Assembly: GCA_963978895.1 (NCBI GenBank) | Contig: OZ022247.1 | Location: forward strand, 10,442,456-10,506,455 | Reading direction: 5' to 3' | Origin: Erpobdella octoculata | Taxonomy: Eukaryota; Annelida; Clitellata; Hirudinida; Erpobdellidae | Length of the DNA stretch: 64,000 nt | Shown: one piece after another, positions 42,291 to 61,139 of the stretch | Position numbering within the stretch: position 1 is the stretch's first letter | Layout: each line of letters begins with the position of its first letter | The notes under the pieces: model-generated | Databases searched by the model: none | What the model saw: only the letters and a program-made list of their open reading frames with translations | What the model was told of the DNA's origin: nothing | Made by a program: the position numbers and the translations under genes

Positions 42291-42834
42291 TTCCAGAAAT
42301 GTTCTGCGTCAAGGAGATTTTAGCGGAATTTATGTAGTTTGCGAAAGTACGCAAACAGCACACCAGGCTCCAGCCTTGTCAGAACATTTTATAACAGCAT
42401 GCCACTTGGTTATCAAACCTTAAATCTAGCGGTTGGAGGGACAGGCTTTAATAGGCTCTAAAAGTTATTGTGACTCAATTTGTAAGAAGCCTTCAAAGTT
42501 GTGGTAAAAAATATTTATAATGAAAATTTATATTAGTCAGTGCTCTTTCATTTCTATAAATGAAAAGGCACCCACACTTGCTCATCCTTTCTAGGCAAAC
42601 AGTTAAGAACCTGTTGCAAATTGTTTTGAAAATAAGGTACGACCCCCTTGATCATCGATTATCTCTGAAGAAACAAATGCTGTGAGACAGTCAGCCAATA
42701 GTTGTGTAACCCATCAGTGAATGGCATTGAGGAAGGGCACTAGGGCACTCACACCAAAGCCCGGCATTGGAGTTGATAGCCTTATGCATTTAAACACTTG
42801 ATTTAATATCCACTAAATCTACTTTACATCACTT

Positions 42835-43015
42835 ATTTATATTCGGTTACAATTTCTGTTTGTGTGTGTGTCTTTCTCTGTGCGCAAATCTTGCAAGTAA
42901 AATTTAACCAGCGATTTGACTAGCTAGGAAGCATACCTTTATATGGGATAACAATACATGATTCAATTAAAGAGAAAGTCTGTGTTGAAAAACTCGGTTT
43001 TTCCTTTACTTGTTA
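42835..43015 (+). repeat. Dispersed repeat family A, copy 3
   Basis: Shares TCTTTCTCTGTGCGCAAATC, TTGCAAGTAAAATTTAACCA and TTTGACTAGCTAGGAAGC with the other copies. It lacks the TGAAACTTTCAGC block and keeps the CTTTACTTGTTA tail. Confidence 0.75.
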
Positions 43016-43078
43016 CGTTTTATTTTACTTATTTTATATTTTTTGCTTCAAGTTTACCTAGTCTTTTGATATTGACAG

Positions 43079-43205
43079 GGTTCAGGTAAAAGGAAAAAGA
43101 ATACGAGATAAGTTATCCATTTGCCAGGAAGAAAGCGCACATAAGTTTTTAACAGCAATGAAAGTTAGAGAAGACGCTAAATGTGCAGACTTGGATACTC
43201 CTGAT
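43079..43205 (+). pseudogene. Exon-like fragment, origin unknown
   Basis: A pyrimidine-rich tract and GACAG acceptor are followed by about 43 open codons with a natural composition (VQVKGKRIRDKLSICQEES...). The frame ends in TAA at a weak donor (GAGTAATG). The K-x-I-R-D-K-L-x-I-C pattern reminds me of a domain in transposon-associated proteins of invertebrates, but I cannot name it. No neighbouring exon fits. It could be a stray exon or a retroelement remnant. Confidence 0.25.
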
Positions 43206-43336
43206 GAGTAATGTCATTAAAATCTGTTATATAGGCTTGGGACTGGCTTGCAAAAGCGAGGCGAAGTTACTAAGTACCAAAAATAAACTGGTGCTTTTTT
43301 GTTGTATTCAAGACAAACAACAATGGTTCCATGTAG

Positions 43337-45113
43337 AGGTGCACCGGTTATAGGCTTGTTAAAAGTATGGGCCGATTATCGGCCCTTTTGCCGGTAATCG
43401 GCCCTTTTGCCAGTATCTTCCGTTTCAAAATTGGTATCGACCGATAATCGGAACTTGACGATAAGTGTTATTTACATTTTACAAAATGCAGAGAATATGC
43501 TTTCAATTAATACACGTTGATAAATCAACTGCTGTTTACATTTTTGATATAATAAACCAATAAATAAAGTGTGTTTAGTTTGAGTTGGGATGGAGTTTAA
43601 TCAAAACTTGTTTGTAAAACAAAAATGTTTTTGAGAAGAGGTACGGAGTACGGGGAGGAGATAAAATATGGGAATAACCTGTGATAATGTGATTCAATAA
43701 TAAAACGTTCTGTCTCAATGTCACATTCAAGTTTTCGGTAAATGATGATGCATTTATGTGCATTTCAGTATATTTAATTCAGGAGCGTCATTTGCGGGGG
43801 GCAGGGGGGCAATTGCCCCCTAAGGATTTAGCAAAAAAAATGTTTTAGAAAATAAATAGCTACAAAGTTTTTGGAGAAGATTTTGAAGAATTTTTTTTAA
43901 AAGTAGCTGTGAATACTCCCTCCCGGTCATCTGCTCTTTTGAGAAAAGTTTAAAGTTTGGAATTTTTTAAGTAGTTCTCAAAGCTGGATGCTGATTTTGA
44001 GAACATGGGACAACGCCTTGCGTTAGCAAATAGGCAGTATGCTTTGTATAATTTTAGTTTATTGATTTTCATTTAAAAACATTATATTTGTAAAGACAAC
44101 TATTTTTTACACAATGTGTTTTTCCATTTCATCAGTGTAACCTAAATAAATTATACTCACAAAAAGGGACGGCGTTCGGTGCGGGATTTATATAAGGGTT
44201 ATCAAACGAATAGAGCCAGACCAAAATCAGCATGGGTCGAGGCTATTTAACTGAGCCATGGGTTTTTGTGGTAATGAAAATGAACAGGACCGAGCTTGAG
44301 AATGTGTATCTATATAATGGGTCAGGTTTAAAAAATCGGCCTGTGCAAGGATTTGAGAAATAAATAAGCACATTTGGTAAGGCTGCTTACACCAATATTA
44401 ACACAAGTTTAGAAAATAGGTCAAATCATCCCAGTAACTGCAGCGGCGTAGCTAAAGTTTTTGGCACCCTGGGCAAAGTCTAAGGAATACGCCCCTAAAA
44501 AATCATATCTGTAAATTTTTCCACCAAACAGAGCTGATGATCGGGGGAAGCAATTGTAGTCATTGTAGTAGGTACTTTTCCAAAATTTTTGTGAAAACCT
44601 TAAACACTTTTGCCTCCAAAATTAGTTGATGAACGGGAACACACGATGTGGGTCCTTCCATAAATCCGACATTGGCTACAACTAACTTTTTTCTCCAGTC
44701 TTTGTTTTTTGGAGTAAAAATGTATGCAGTTTTAATTAATTTTTTGAAAAGTATCTACGACTCCCCCCTCCCCGGCTATCCGCTATTTTTGGAAAAAGAA
44801 TATAGCATTAAAAAAAATAAAATTTTGAAATTGCGGGTTTAAAAGTTTTTTTGCCCCCCTAAGGTTTTGCTGAAATGACGCCCCTGATTTAATTTAATTG
44901 TAGTTGAACAGGTAAGTATACTAGCCAATGCAAAGTATATAACAGAAACAACGTGATAATATTTATTATTTGACAGTGCTACACAAATTAATGAGTCAAC
45001 TAGTTTTAAAATTCGGTGATCGGCCGATTATTAGCAATCGGCCGATATCTCGTGGCCAATTATCGGTAATCGGCCGATATTTCGTGGCCAATTATCGGCC
45101 AGGCCGAACTATT
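43337..45113. mobile_element. hAT-like element with GGCCGAT repeats, hosting a nested MITE
   Basis: The left end GAGGTGCACCGGTTAT and cluster CGGCCCTTTTGCCGGTAATC (43370-43460) mirror a right-hand cluster ATCGGCCGATATCTCGTGGCC (45010-45113). GAGGTGCACCG is a common hAT terminus. The right terminus is not preserved and no transposase frame is visible. The central 1.1 kb is a separate MITE. Confidence 0.5.
43780..44886. mobile_element. Non-autonomous hAT element nested in another hAT
   Basis: Inverted ends CAGGAGCGTCATTT and AAATGACGCCCCTG, flanked by the identical 8-bp duplication ATTTAATT (43772-43779 and 44887-44894). Just inside the ends are GGGGGGCAATTGCCCCC and TTGCCCCCCTAAGG. A further hAT-like terminus (CAGCGGCGTAGCTA) lies inside near 44441, hinting at deeper nesting. 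Confidence 0.88.
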
Positions 45114-46614
45114 TGAAACTCTTAAAAAAAGTTTACACTTTCAAAGTTTTTTTTCTAAAACTCTATGCACTTATGCGTCCAAAAATAGCTGATGACCGAG
45201 GTGGAGAGGTAGTCGCATGCAAAAAACTTTTGCATATAATTTCATAAACTGACATATCAAGTTTCTTTTCATCATTTTAAATTCCTTTTTTCATTCACAC
45301 GCATCACACACGCTCACATTTCCAAAAGCACGATTTCATAATTTGGAAAGCAAATGACAAGCACGTCCGTGCCTGAGGGCACGTTTTTTTATGCCCTACT
45401 TTTGTGTCTTTAAATTTGGATTCATCCCTGTTTTTACCATCGCTATTCGTACGCTCATGTCAATGAATCGACGCTCTCTTCTCAGTGCATGTTAAGAAAA
45501 ACTTATTTACTATTCAGTTTTGAAATTGTAATAATTAATATAAAACACTTTATAAAATTAAAATTTGATTTTACAACTTTGCATTCAAAGGTTTTTAAAT
45601 TATCATTGTTTATGTTTTGGCTAGACTGAGCGGGATGAATTTGTTTACATTTGTAGAAAAATTTTGTTTATCCGTAGCTCTCGTTTCTAGTTCTATTAAA
45701 AAAAACCGGATAAATTATGCCCAAAAGAAAAGCTTGTGTTAGTTAAAATATTATTATAATCAAATTGCTGCAATTTGTGCTTTTATGGATAAAATAAACA
45801 ATGTTATACATAGATATAACTCTCAAATCTAAATTGATTTTTAATTACATAATCATTATGTAATTAAATTATTTAATTACAATTACATTATGTCCATTAT
45901 GATGATGTATTTGTGTAGGCTGTCGCATGAAAAATTCAGAACCATTTTTAAAAAACTAAATTTGATATATTATTCTGGGTCAATTGTAATGGGAATTAAC
46001 TGGTAAATGTTAGTCTGTTAGTGAAAAAGAATTAATAGCATTTTTAGCAACATATAAAATTGCTCCGGCAGCTAAGTAGTTTGCGGTAAAAATCTATTGT
46101 CATTAGCGCCAGAAGTAAACATTCAAAAATAAATAATTTAAAATAAAACTATTTATTTAAAATTGAGTACTAACAAAAATTTTAAACTTAATTTTGTTAT
46201 TAAAATGTAGGCATTCTGTCAACCGCTCCACATTGACATGCAGTTTGCATATAAAAGCGACACCAATGGCTATATGTGGTAGTGAAAATAAATTGAAATA
46301 ATTGTTTATCTCACTTTAATTATTCATAATTCGTTAAAATTTATTAAATGTATTCTTACCAGAGATAATTTTCCACTTTATGCACACTTTTTAATTATTT
46401 ATAATCTGTTAAATTTTTTTAAAATGTATTCTTCTTACCAGATATAACTTTCCACTTTCCGCTCCAATTTCAGATAACTATTTTTTAGCTTAACAAAAAA
46501 CTTGGTTATGCTAAATGTCGACTATTTTTTTTTATGAATTTTAAAACTAACTAGTTCAATTTAATTTATATTTATTTCATTAATAGTTTATCTTTTATTT
46601 TGATCATACTTATG
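45114..46614. other. AT-rich intergenic DNA
   Basis: No reading frame, RNA gene or repeat boundary is recognisable. Confidence 0.4.
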
Positions 46615-46622
46615 TCTATAAC

Positions 46623-46855
46623 TAGGGACTAACCGAACTTCGGCTTTGGCCCGAAGCTGAATAGTGAAGTAATACTGTTCTATAAATCAGCTCCTCGCCG
46701 AAGGGTTAAACCAGTGTTTTTACATCACAATTAGTTTATGTTACTTAAAGTATTAAAGAAACAAAAAGATGTCAGGAATATTTAGCTTTGGCTTCGGCCG
46801 AAGTTGTTCTGAAATATTTGGACTTCTGCGGAAATTGCACTTCGGCTAGTTTCTA
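46623..46855. mobile_element. Short hAT-type MITE, 233 bp
   Basis: Imperfect inverted ends TAGGGACTAACCGAACTTC and (from the right) TAGAAACTAGCCGAAGTGC. They are flanked by the identical 8-bp duplication TCTATAAC at 46615-46622 and 46856-46863. CTTCGGCCGAAG palindromes lie inside. Confidence 0.85.
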
Positions 46856-47057
46856 TCTATAACTGTATCAATTCGCATATCAGCACCCAGCTGCTAAATA
46901 TTTTTGTTCAAACTGACATTTTAAAGAGCTTTTATGTCAAAATATTCATTAAAATGCGTTTTATTAGTATTCTTTTGCTGATTTTATGAGTGCAGTAATT
47001 CACCGGTTTCAGAATAGAAATCAGCCCAGGATGCCAGCATTGGTTTGATTCAAAATA

Positions 47058-47375
47058 AAGCTAATGGTCTTCTTTGATGTCCGGGGAATTGTCCATGTTG
47101 AGTTTGTACCGTCGGAAGAAACTGGGAACTCTGCTTTTTACCTGGAGGTGCTCAAGAGATTGAAACACTTGCGTGAGGGTTGAAGACACGGTCAAGCTCC
47201 ATCATGACAATGCCCCCAGCCTCACGTCTTTCATCGTTACCAACTTCTTGGCCGGTAGCAACATCCTGGTGGTCTCCCAGCCTCCTTACTGTCCCGACTT
47301 AGCTTTGTTGGACTTTTTCTGTTTCCCTGAAGTGACGTGTAGTTTTCTTCGAGTCACCCAACTCCTTATCAAAAA
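47058..47375 (+). pseudogene. mariner transposase fragment
   Basis: The first frame reads KLMVFFDVRGIVHVEFVPSE and YLEVLKRLK, the middle of a mariner transposase including a catalytic aspartate, and ends at TGA. A second frame continues with HHDNAPSLTSFIVTNFL, then PPYCPDLALLDFFCFP, the second catalytic aspartate and the DLAPxDFFLFP-type third motif (diverged here). N-terminal and C-terminal parts are missing and the frame is broken. An inactive remnant about 350 bp before the KAT7 promoter. Confidence 0.88.
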
Positions 47376-47726
47376 CAAGCAAACAAGAAAACTTTTCTAC
47401 TTAAAAGTAGAGAAAAGGCTTTATTAACAAACCGAGTTATAATATCGATCGAATAGGACTTTGCCTCTATCAATCGCCCGAAGAAAAGACTCTTAAATCG
47501 CGGCATGTGCACATTGATACAGGCTTCCAGTTAGTCATGTGGTCACATGAGCGACTGACACAGAGTAAAAATATACAAATTACAATGAAACGCCTTCTTT
47601 AAATTAATGAAAAATCATGGTCCATGTAGATAATTCCATTGGTCATTTGACCCATTGTTTGTAAACAATCGCGTTTAAACTTATTAAAATTGCCAAAAGG
47701 CAAAATGTCAGAAACAAAACTCAAGA

Positions 47727-47840
47727 GCCAATCACATTGGGCCAGCAAAATATGGAAGTGTTTGTGTCAGCTGTGACCAATCACATTAGGCCAGCAAAAT
47801 ATTGTGTTTCATCAGCCGTGACACGCATGTGCCTGATTGG
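47727..47840 (+). promoter_or_regulatory. Probable KAT7 promoter with three CCAAT boxes
   Basis: CCAAT at 47728-47732 and 47777-47781 lie in a near-perfect 27-bp direct repeat (CCAATCACATTGGGCCAGCA) spaced 49 bp. An inverted CCAAT (ATTGG) lies at 47836-47840. No TATA box. About 100-200 bp before the first KAT7 ATGs, as expected for an NF-Y-type housekeeping promoter; function is inferred. Confidence 0.6.
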
Positions 47841-47948
47841 TCTGTTTCTAAAAAGCTTTAAAAAAAAATTTTTCCAATAACTGAAATATACGAGATTTTT
47901 CAAAAAACCTGGTTTTTTATGGCTTACATTTTATTGATGTTTCAGGCA

Positions 47949-51970
<4,022 letters not shown>

Positions 51971-52074
51971 AGAATGTTTCATCTTCAGTTTATCATTGAA
52001 TCATCCTAAATGTTTTTTTTTTTTATAATATTTTTTGTTATTCCGAGTCTCAATTTTCATTTAATTACTCTCAA

Positions 52075-52080
52075 AATAAA
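52075..52080 (+). terminator. KAT7 polyadenylation signal
   Basis: AATAAA about 105 nt after the KAT7 stop codon. Confidence 0.65.
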
Positions 52081-52311
52081 TAATTTCAAATGAAACTCGG
52101 AGCTGATTATAGCGTGTCTTTATATCGCAGGAATGAAAATAATCTTGCTCTTTTCAGGAAGACAGCTGTATGTATGAATAAGTAAAGTAAGTTACAATAG
52201 TAAATATGTATTTCGTTACAAAGTGAACAAAAAGAATAGATTGAAATATTTTATTGAGCTATTTTGATTTGAAATGAAAAGGCATTTCTAACGTTTTAGT
52301 AGGAGAACATC

Positions 52312-52317
52312 TTTATT
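52312..52317 (-). terminator. Ptf1a-like polyadenylation signal
   Basis: Minus-strand AATAAA about 217 nt after the stop at 52534. A second AATAAA lies at 52250-52255. Either keeps the 3' UTR clear of the convergent KAT7 transcript end. Confidence 0.55.
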
Positions 52318-52533
52318 AGGTTTAGGGCACCTTAAATAATGTTCAGCTACATTATTATAATTTTAGATAATTAAATAATTTTTTTGCATTTTATGATTTT
52401 AATCATAAGTGAACACAAAAAACATTGAAAGTCAAATTTAGTTTTACCACTTTTTAACCTATATTAAGGTTCAAATTATAAGTTTATAATCTTTAGTTTC
52501 TTCATGATTGCAAATAATTCTATAAAAATATCT

Positions 52534-56038
<3,505 letters not shown>

Positions 56039-56178
56039 TTTTAAATAACAACACGTTGGTTTCTTCTAATTCAATAAGACGTTAAAATTACTGCTGTCAA
56101 GTTAATAAAACCATTGTGATGTGGATCTAGAAAATTTAAGAAGCATATGAAAAATAAAAGTTGTTCTGGAAAGACAAA

Positions 56179-56216
56179 CCACTTGTGGTTATCGCTTGTT
56201 AAATTATCACAAGTGG
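56179..56216 (-). promoter_or_regulatory. Palindromic E-box/GATA cluster upstream of Ptf1a
   Basis: CCACTTGTG (56179-56187) and CACAAGTGG (56208-56216) form a perfect 9-bp inverted repeat. Each arm contains an E-box (CACTTG). GATAA motifs lie inside (TTATC twice) and just outside (AGATAAG at 56219). The cluster is 141-178 bp before the ATG. Autoregulation by the bHLH product or an E-box/GATA complex is inference. Confidence 0.5.
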
Positions 56217-56224
56217 ACAGATAA

Positions 56225-56880
56225 GTTGGCTGTTAACACAACTCACAACTTCGAGGAACAAGACAAGAAAACATTTGGTGTTGCCGAAAAGTCGTTTTGA
56301 TGGCTCGATAATTTAAACAAATACTCTTCTACTTGATAAATTGCACAAACCGCTTCAAATATCTAGGGGCGTGTCCCCCGTGCGCTTCCTGGATCGGGAT
56401 CGTGTCACGACAAGAAGTTCGGTACTACCCGGTCTTTTTTGGATACCCGAACTTTTGAAAACGTTAAACCCGAACCCAAATTTTTGAAAATGAGAAACCC
56501 GAACCAGAAATTTTGAAAATGAGAAACCCGAACCCGGCGTTTTAAGATTTTAAAACCCATACCCCGAGCCTTGAAAATTTGTCAACACACTCCCGGAGTT
56601 TTCAAAACTTGGCATATTTAAGGAAATTTAGTATTACAAATCATTTTTAAGCGTTTTGTTTCATGAACATCATTCTTTCTGCAGTATGGTTCAATATGTG
56701 AGTAGCGCCTCTGAACGCTTGCTTAGATAGAAGCTGGTTAATGGGCAGATAAATAACGTTTAGTTATGAATGTTATGATCACCTAGGTCAGAAAGGTTAG
56801 CTAATTTTGTCAACCAATGAAACGAATCTTCATGAACTGAAAATTATTTTGCACATAAATACATATAAAACGAATCTTTG
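56225..56880. other. Intergenic DNA
   Basis: Contains a short run of GAAACCCGAACC-type units (56440-56600) that form a degenerate repeat. No gene. Confidence 0.4.
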
Positions 56881-56884
56881 AAAA

Positions 56885-56948
56885 AAGACTTGTTGGTCTA
56901 GTGGCTTAGACACCGGCTTGGATATCCGTAGTACCCGGGTTCGATCAC
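56885..56948 (+). repeat. tRNA-like SINE head, truncated
   Basis: TTGTTGGTCTAGTGGCTTAG is an A-box-type D-arm and CCCGGGTTCGAT a B-box-type T-arm. The sequence then breaks into a MITE end instead of completing the T-stem, so it is a pseudogene or SINE fragment, not a functional tRNA. Confidence 0.6.
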
Positions 56949-57611
56949 CGACGGATCCAGGGGGTGTGGGGATGCATGGGGGATGCATCCCCCACCAGAT
57001 TACTAAAAAAAATTTTATGCTAAAAATAAGTTTTTTTAATCACCACAATATTCAGCAACGAATCCAGTAGGGATGCGGGGCACTGACAGATCCAGGGGGG
57101 GATGGGGGGATGCATCTCCCACCAGATTACTCAAAAATTGTTTATATGCTAAAAATGTTTTTTTAAGCCCCACCAGATTCAGCAACGAATCCAGTAGGGA
57201 TGCGGGGTATGAACCCCTTTGCTAGATTAAAGTAAAACAAAAGTGCACACCCGCACGGAAATCCCATTATTACATATTCAGCTGAACGCAGCTTCAGTAC
57301 CATGAAGATATTGAAAAGCTCATTGCGCAACAAAACCACAGATGGGCGTTTAACAGGCCTGACATTATTATAAGCTATATACTTATATTCATAACACATT
57401 GCCTTTAGAAACAGATGATGTTATTGATAGATTTGCAGCCAGCAAGAATAGGCGTCTTGATTTTGCACTGTAGATTTTTTATTCTATAAATTTGATTTCT
57501 GTTTTGAATGTTGTCTTTGTGCATACCGTTTGTTTTGTAACTTGTAAAAAATCTCTGTCAAGTTTTGGTTAGATCATCCCCCCACCAGAAAATCCTAGAT
57601 CCGTCGCTGGA
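56947..57611. mobile_element. hAT-type MITE next to the (AG)n array
   Basis: Left end CACCGACGGATCCAGGGGG and right end CTAGATCCGTCGCTG are inverted versions of one terminus. An internal duplicate (ACAGATCCAGGGGGGGATG, 57087) repeats the left end. The flanking 8 bp match only partly. Confidence 0.6.
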
Positions 57612-57623
57612 TTCTATTCCAGG

Positions 57624-58448
<825 letters not shown>

Positions 58449-58811
58449 TTACCCCCTTCTTAATTCTGTTCGTCCCGAACAGCATAGTTGCTTTTGAGAA
58501 ATGCGACTCGGCCACGAACACCAAAATACCTTGATCTTTACTCGTGGCTTTGACCGCAATTCGCAAACAACATGGTCAAGTCTCTTGACCGTTTGACGCA
58601 GTTTCTTCCAGTCCTTCTTTGGCTCATCAACAGAGTCTTTCTTTGGCTCATCGTCGTCATTTCTGCACGGTTCATCACAGCCTTTTTTGCATGCCTCGTC
58701 CTGAACATCTTTGCACGGTTTATCGGAACTGTCTGCTTTTTCTTCTTCCTTCACATCTTTTAGATCTTTCTCAAGAAACTCTTCAAAAGGTTTTTCGAAA
58801 ACACGTTCCAT
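58449..58811 (-). CDS. Hypothetical acidic/lysine-rich protein
   Basis: An ATG at 58811 opens 120 codons beginning [20 protein letters not shown]. It continues with a segment of repeated [14 protein letters not shown] units and regularly spaced Cys ([16 protein letters not shown]). The composition is protein-like, unlike the low-complexity frames around it. The last 30 or so codons look less natural. A possible donor (ATCAAG before GTATTT) would end the exon near residue 92. The family is not recognised. The start sits directly beside a (TA)n array, so a promoter is hard to place; it may be a pseudogene. Confidence 0.4.
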   Translation of the reverse strand: MERVFEKPFEEFLEKDLKDVKEEEKADSSDKPCKDVQDEACKKGCDEPCRNDDDEPKKDSVDEPKKDWKKLRQTVKRLDHVVCELRSKPRVKIKVFWCSWPSRISQKQLCCSGRTELRRG

Positions 58812-58823
58812 AAATCTATTAAA

Positions 58824-59009
<186 letters not shown>

Positions 59010-59364
59010 TCTATGGCTGGGATGTTTGACTAACAGAAGTGAAAAAGTCAGCCATAGCTATTTTATTATTTTAGTTTAAAAATCATTTTTAAAGAAGGGT
59101 GGATGAAAACGAACATGGTAATATATCCATTCGATATATGAGCTCAGCATAGGAGCCCAGCATTAACTATGTTTTACTGCAAGTAAAAACAAATTATATA
59201 GCAACAATATTTTATTTTAAAATATAAAAATTAATTTTATAATAAAATCAACATAACACATGTTTATATTTTTTCAAATACTTTATTGTGATTTTAACTT
59301 TCCATAGATGCTACCTGAAACAGGTACTATTATTTATTTTGGAACAAATCTTCACGAATGCGGC

Positions 59365-61061
59365 ATGTCTCTCAAAACAAACATTTGTCTAATCGGCCTT
59401 TTCATTGGATTTGTAGTTTTGTTAGGTAATTATTTTAAATTGCGTACGTATTCTTTTTAAAACAACGTTTTTAAAATATTTTTTTTGCAGTTTCAGGACA
59501 ACCTCGTAAATGTTATCAATGCAACTCTTTTTATGATAAAGGATGTGCTGATTTTTTTGACAACAGAACTTATCCTTTAATTCCATGCAAAGATAATGTT
59601 ACTATGTGTCGAAAGATAATACAAGAAAGTAAGTCTACCAAAAATGCTATTTTTTAGAAGCCTAACATTTTGTAAGGGGAAATCCATTTATTATGTCAAC
59701 AAAATATGGGAGGAGGGGGTTTGAAGAAGTTTGACAATTGTTGACATGGAGGAGGGGGAGTTCAACAATGTATTTTTTACAAGAGTTAATAAATCAAAAA
59801 AATAGGAAAGTAATAAATGCCAGTCAGTCAATTACCCCCAAAAAACATTCAAAAATATAATCGTAAACTGTGTCGTATTTTGATTTCTACTTAAAATGTA
59901 ACTATAAATAAAAAAAAATAAAACTGATTGACCTAAAATTTTAAGGTAAAACTGTAAGATCCCACACTTTTAAACTATTGTATTCAGTTTTTGAAGTTTG
60001 ACAACATGCTACCTCGATCGGCAAAGGCATTCACAATTCTTCCATATGATCTGTTTTGTCCTTCCATTCAGTTGTCGTTGTTTGAACGAACCTGTAAAAT
60101 TTGTCACCTCTATGTTGCGTCACAAGTCATGTTAAAAAAGCATGTTCAACAGCACCGACAATGCGAATGCGATCATGGGGCAGGCAATTACCACATCTCC
60201 TCAGCCGCAAAGAATTCCACCAAAGCGAGATGCTGGCAAAAGACAGAGAACTGATGACAATTATTGCGCATGGAGATGGAGAGATGTTAAACTCAGAATG
60301 GTTAGATGAAGATGATGTTGGCTTGTCGTGTGTATCGATTCCACAAGAAATTGATCAATCAACCACTATGCCCATTATAACAATTGAAAAACATTTGAAT
60401 TCTCCTTGGGAAGATGTTAGAAGATATAACATAAATTCTCAATTTGTTCATGAATTTCAAGTGTTGATAGTCAATTTGAAATCAGTTATGCAAGACTAAA
60501 AAACTGTATTAAAAATTTATTTGTAGAACTTTAAATATCTACGTACAATTCTATTTTTAGCATAAAAGCAAGCCGTAGAAAATATCGTTAGTTATTTTGT
60601 TGTTTTTTTTTGGGGGTAAAATTAGTTTGACATAATTATTTGACAGTTGTTGACAAGAGGGAGTAACAAATTGCCTAAAAATTGTTGACATAATAAATGG
60701 ACATTCCCTAAAAGCTTACTTTAATAAGTTTAATATTGTAGATTAAAATTTTTTAGATTCATAAACAAAAGTAAAATTATTCTATGAATTTTTTAACTTC
60801 AATTTATCAGCATTTTATGAGGATCATTGGGATGTCAGGTACATAAGACAATGTGCTGTTCATGGAGATGTTGGTCCAGCTGATGGTAGGTGGTGTAAAG
60901 AAAGAAGTGGTGGATATGGGACTCGTTTTAAAATATGTCAGTGTGATAACAAAGATGGATGCAATGGAGCCACGCATCCAGGTAGCTTCTCAAGTTACAC
61001 AGTGATTGTCGTGCCTTTGTTAATCATGTTGTTTGGATACTTTAAACAATCAAATAACTGA
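59365..61061 (+). CDS. Ly6/uPAR-type GPI-anchored protein, quiver-like
   Basis: Exons 59365-59425, 59491-59628 and 60811-61061 join in phase to 149 aa. A signal peptide (MSLKTNICLIGLFIGFVVLL) is followed by CYQC at the mature N-terminus. The mature domain holds ten Cys (28, 31, 38, 52, 59, 80, 94, 108, 110, 116) and the closing Cys-Asn (116-117), the three-finger LU pattern. A short Ser/Gly-rich linker and a hydrophobic C-terminus (VIVVPLLIMLFGYF) suggest GPI anchoring. Invertebrate relatives include quiver/sleepless and crooked, which act in channel regulation or septate junctions; the exact role here is unknown. An in-frame upstream ATG (59308) exists; I chose 59365 because the signal peptide starts there. 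Intron 2 contains a Harbinger-like element. Confidence 0.88.
59676..60708 (+). mobile_element. Harbinger-like DNA transposon, copy 2
   Basis: Inverted ends GGGGAAATCCATTTATTATG and (from the right) GGGAATGTCCATTTATTATG, flanked by TAA on both sides (59673-59675, 60709-60711). It lies in the Ly6 intron. Plus-strand frames at 59991-60254 and 60101-60499 overlap. The first has a C2H2-like finger (CKICHLYVASQVMLKKHVQQH). The second is the acidic segment also found in copy 1. One frameshift separates them. Confidence 0.78.
60101..60499 (+). pseudogene. Element-borne C2H2-type protein fragment
   Basis: Continues, after a frameshift, the C2H2-like frame that begins near 59991. The conserved part runs from a KDRELM block to SEWLDEDDVGLSCVSIP and NSPWEDV. 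It is nearly identical to the minus-strand frame at 40952-41239, so the segment belongs to the transposon. It is not a transposase I recognise. Two diverged copies with the same protein argue that it was once expressed by, or captured in, the parent element. Confidence 0.65.
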
Positions 61062-61126
61062 TTTTTTCATGTACCTTGGATATATTTAATTTTTTTATTG
61101 CTTATAAAGACTAACTTTCTTTTCTA

Positions 61127-61132
61127 AATAAA
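61127..61132 (+). terminator. Polyadenylation signal of the Ly6-like gene
   Basis: AATAAA 66 nt after the stop codon. Confidence 0.7.
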
Positions 61133-61139
61133 ACATGTA

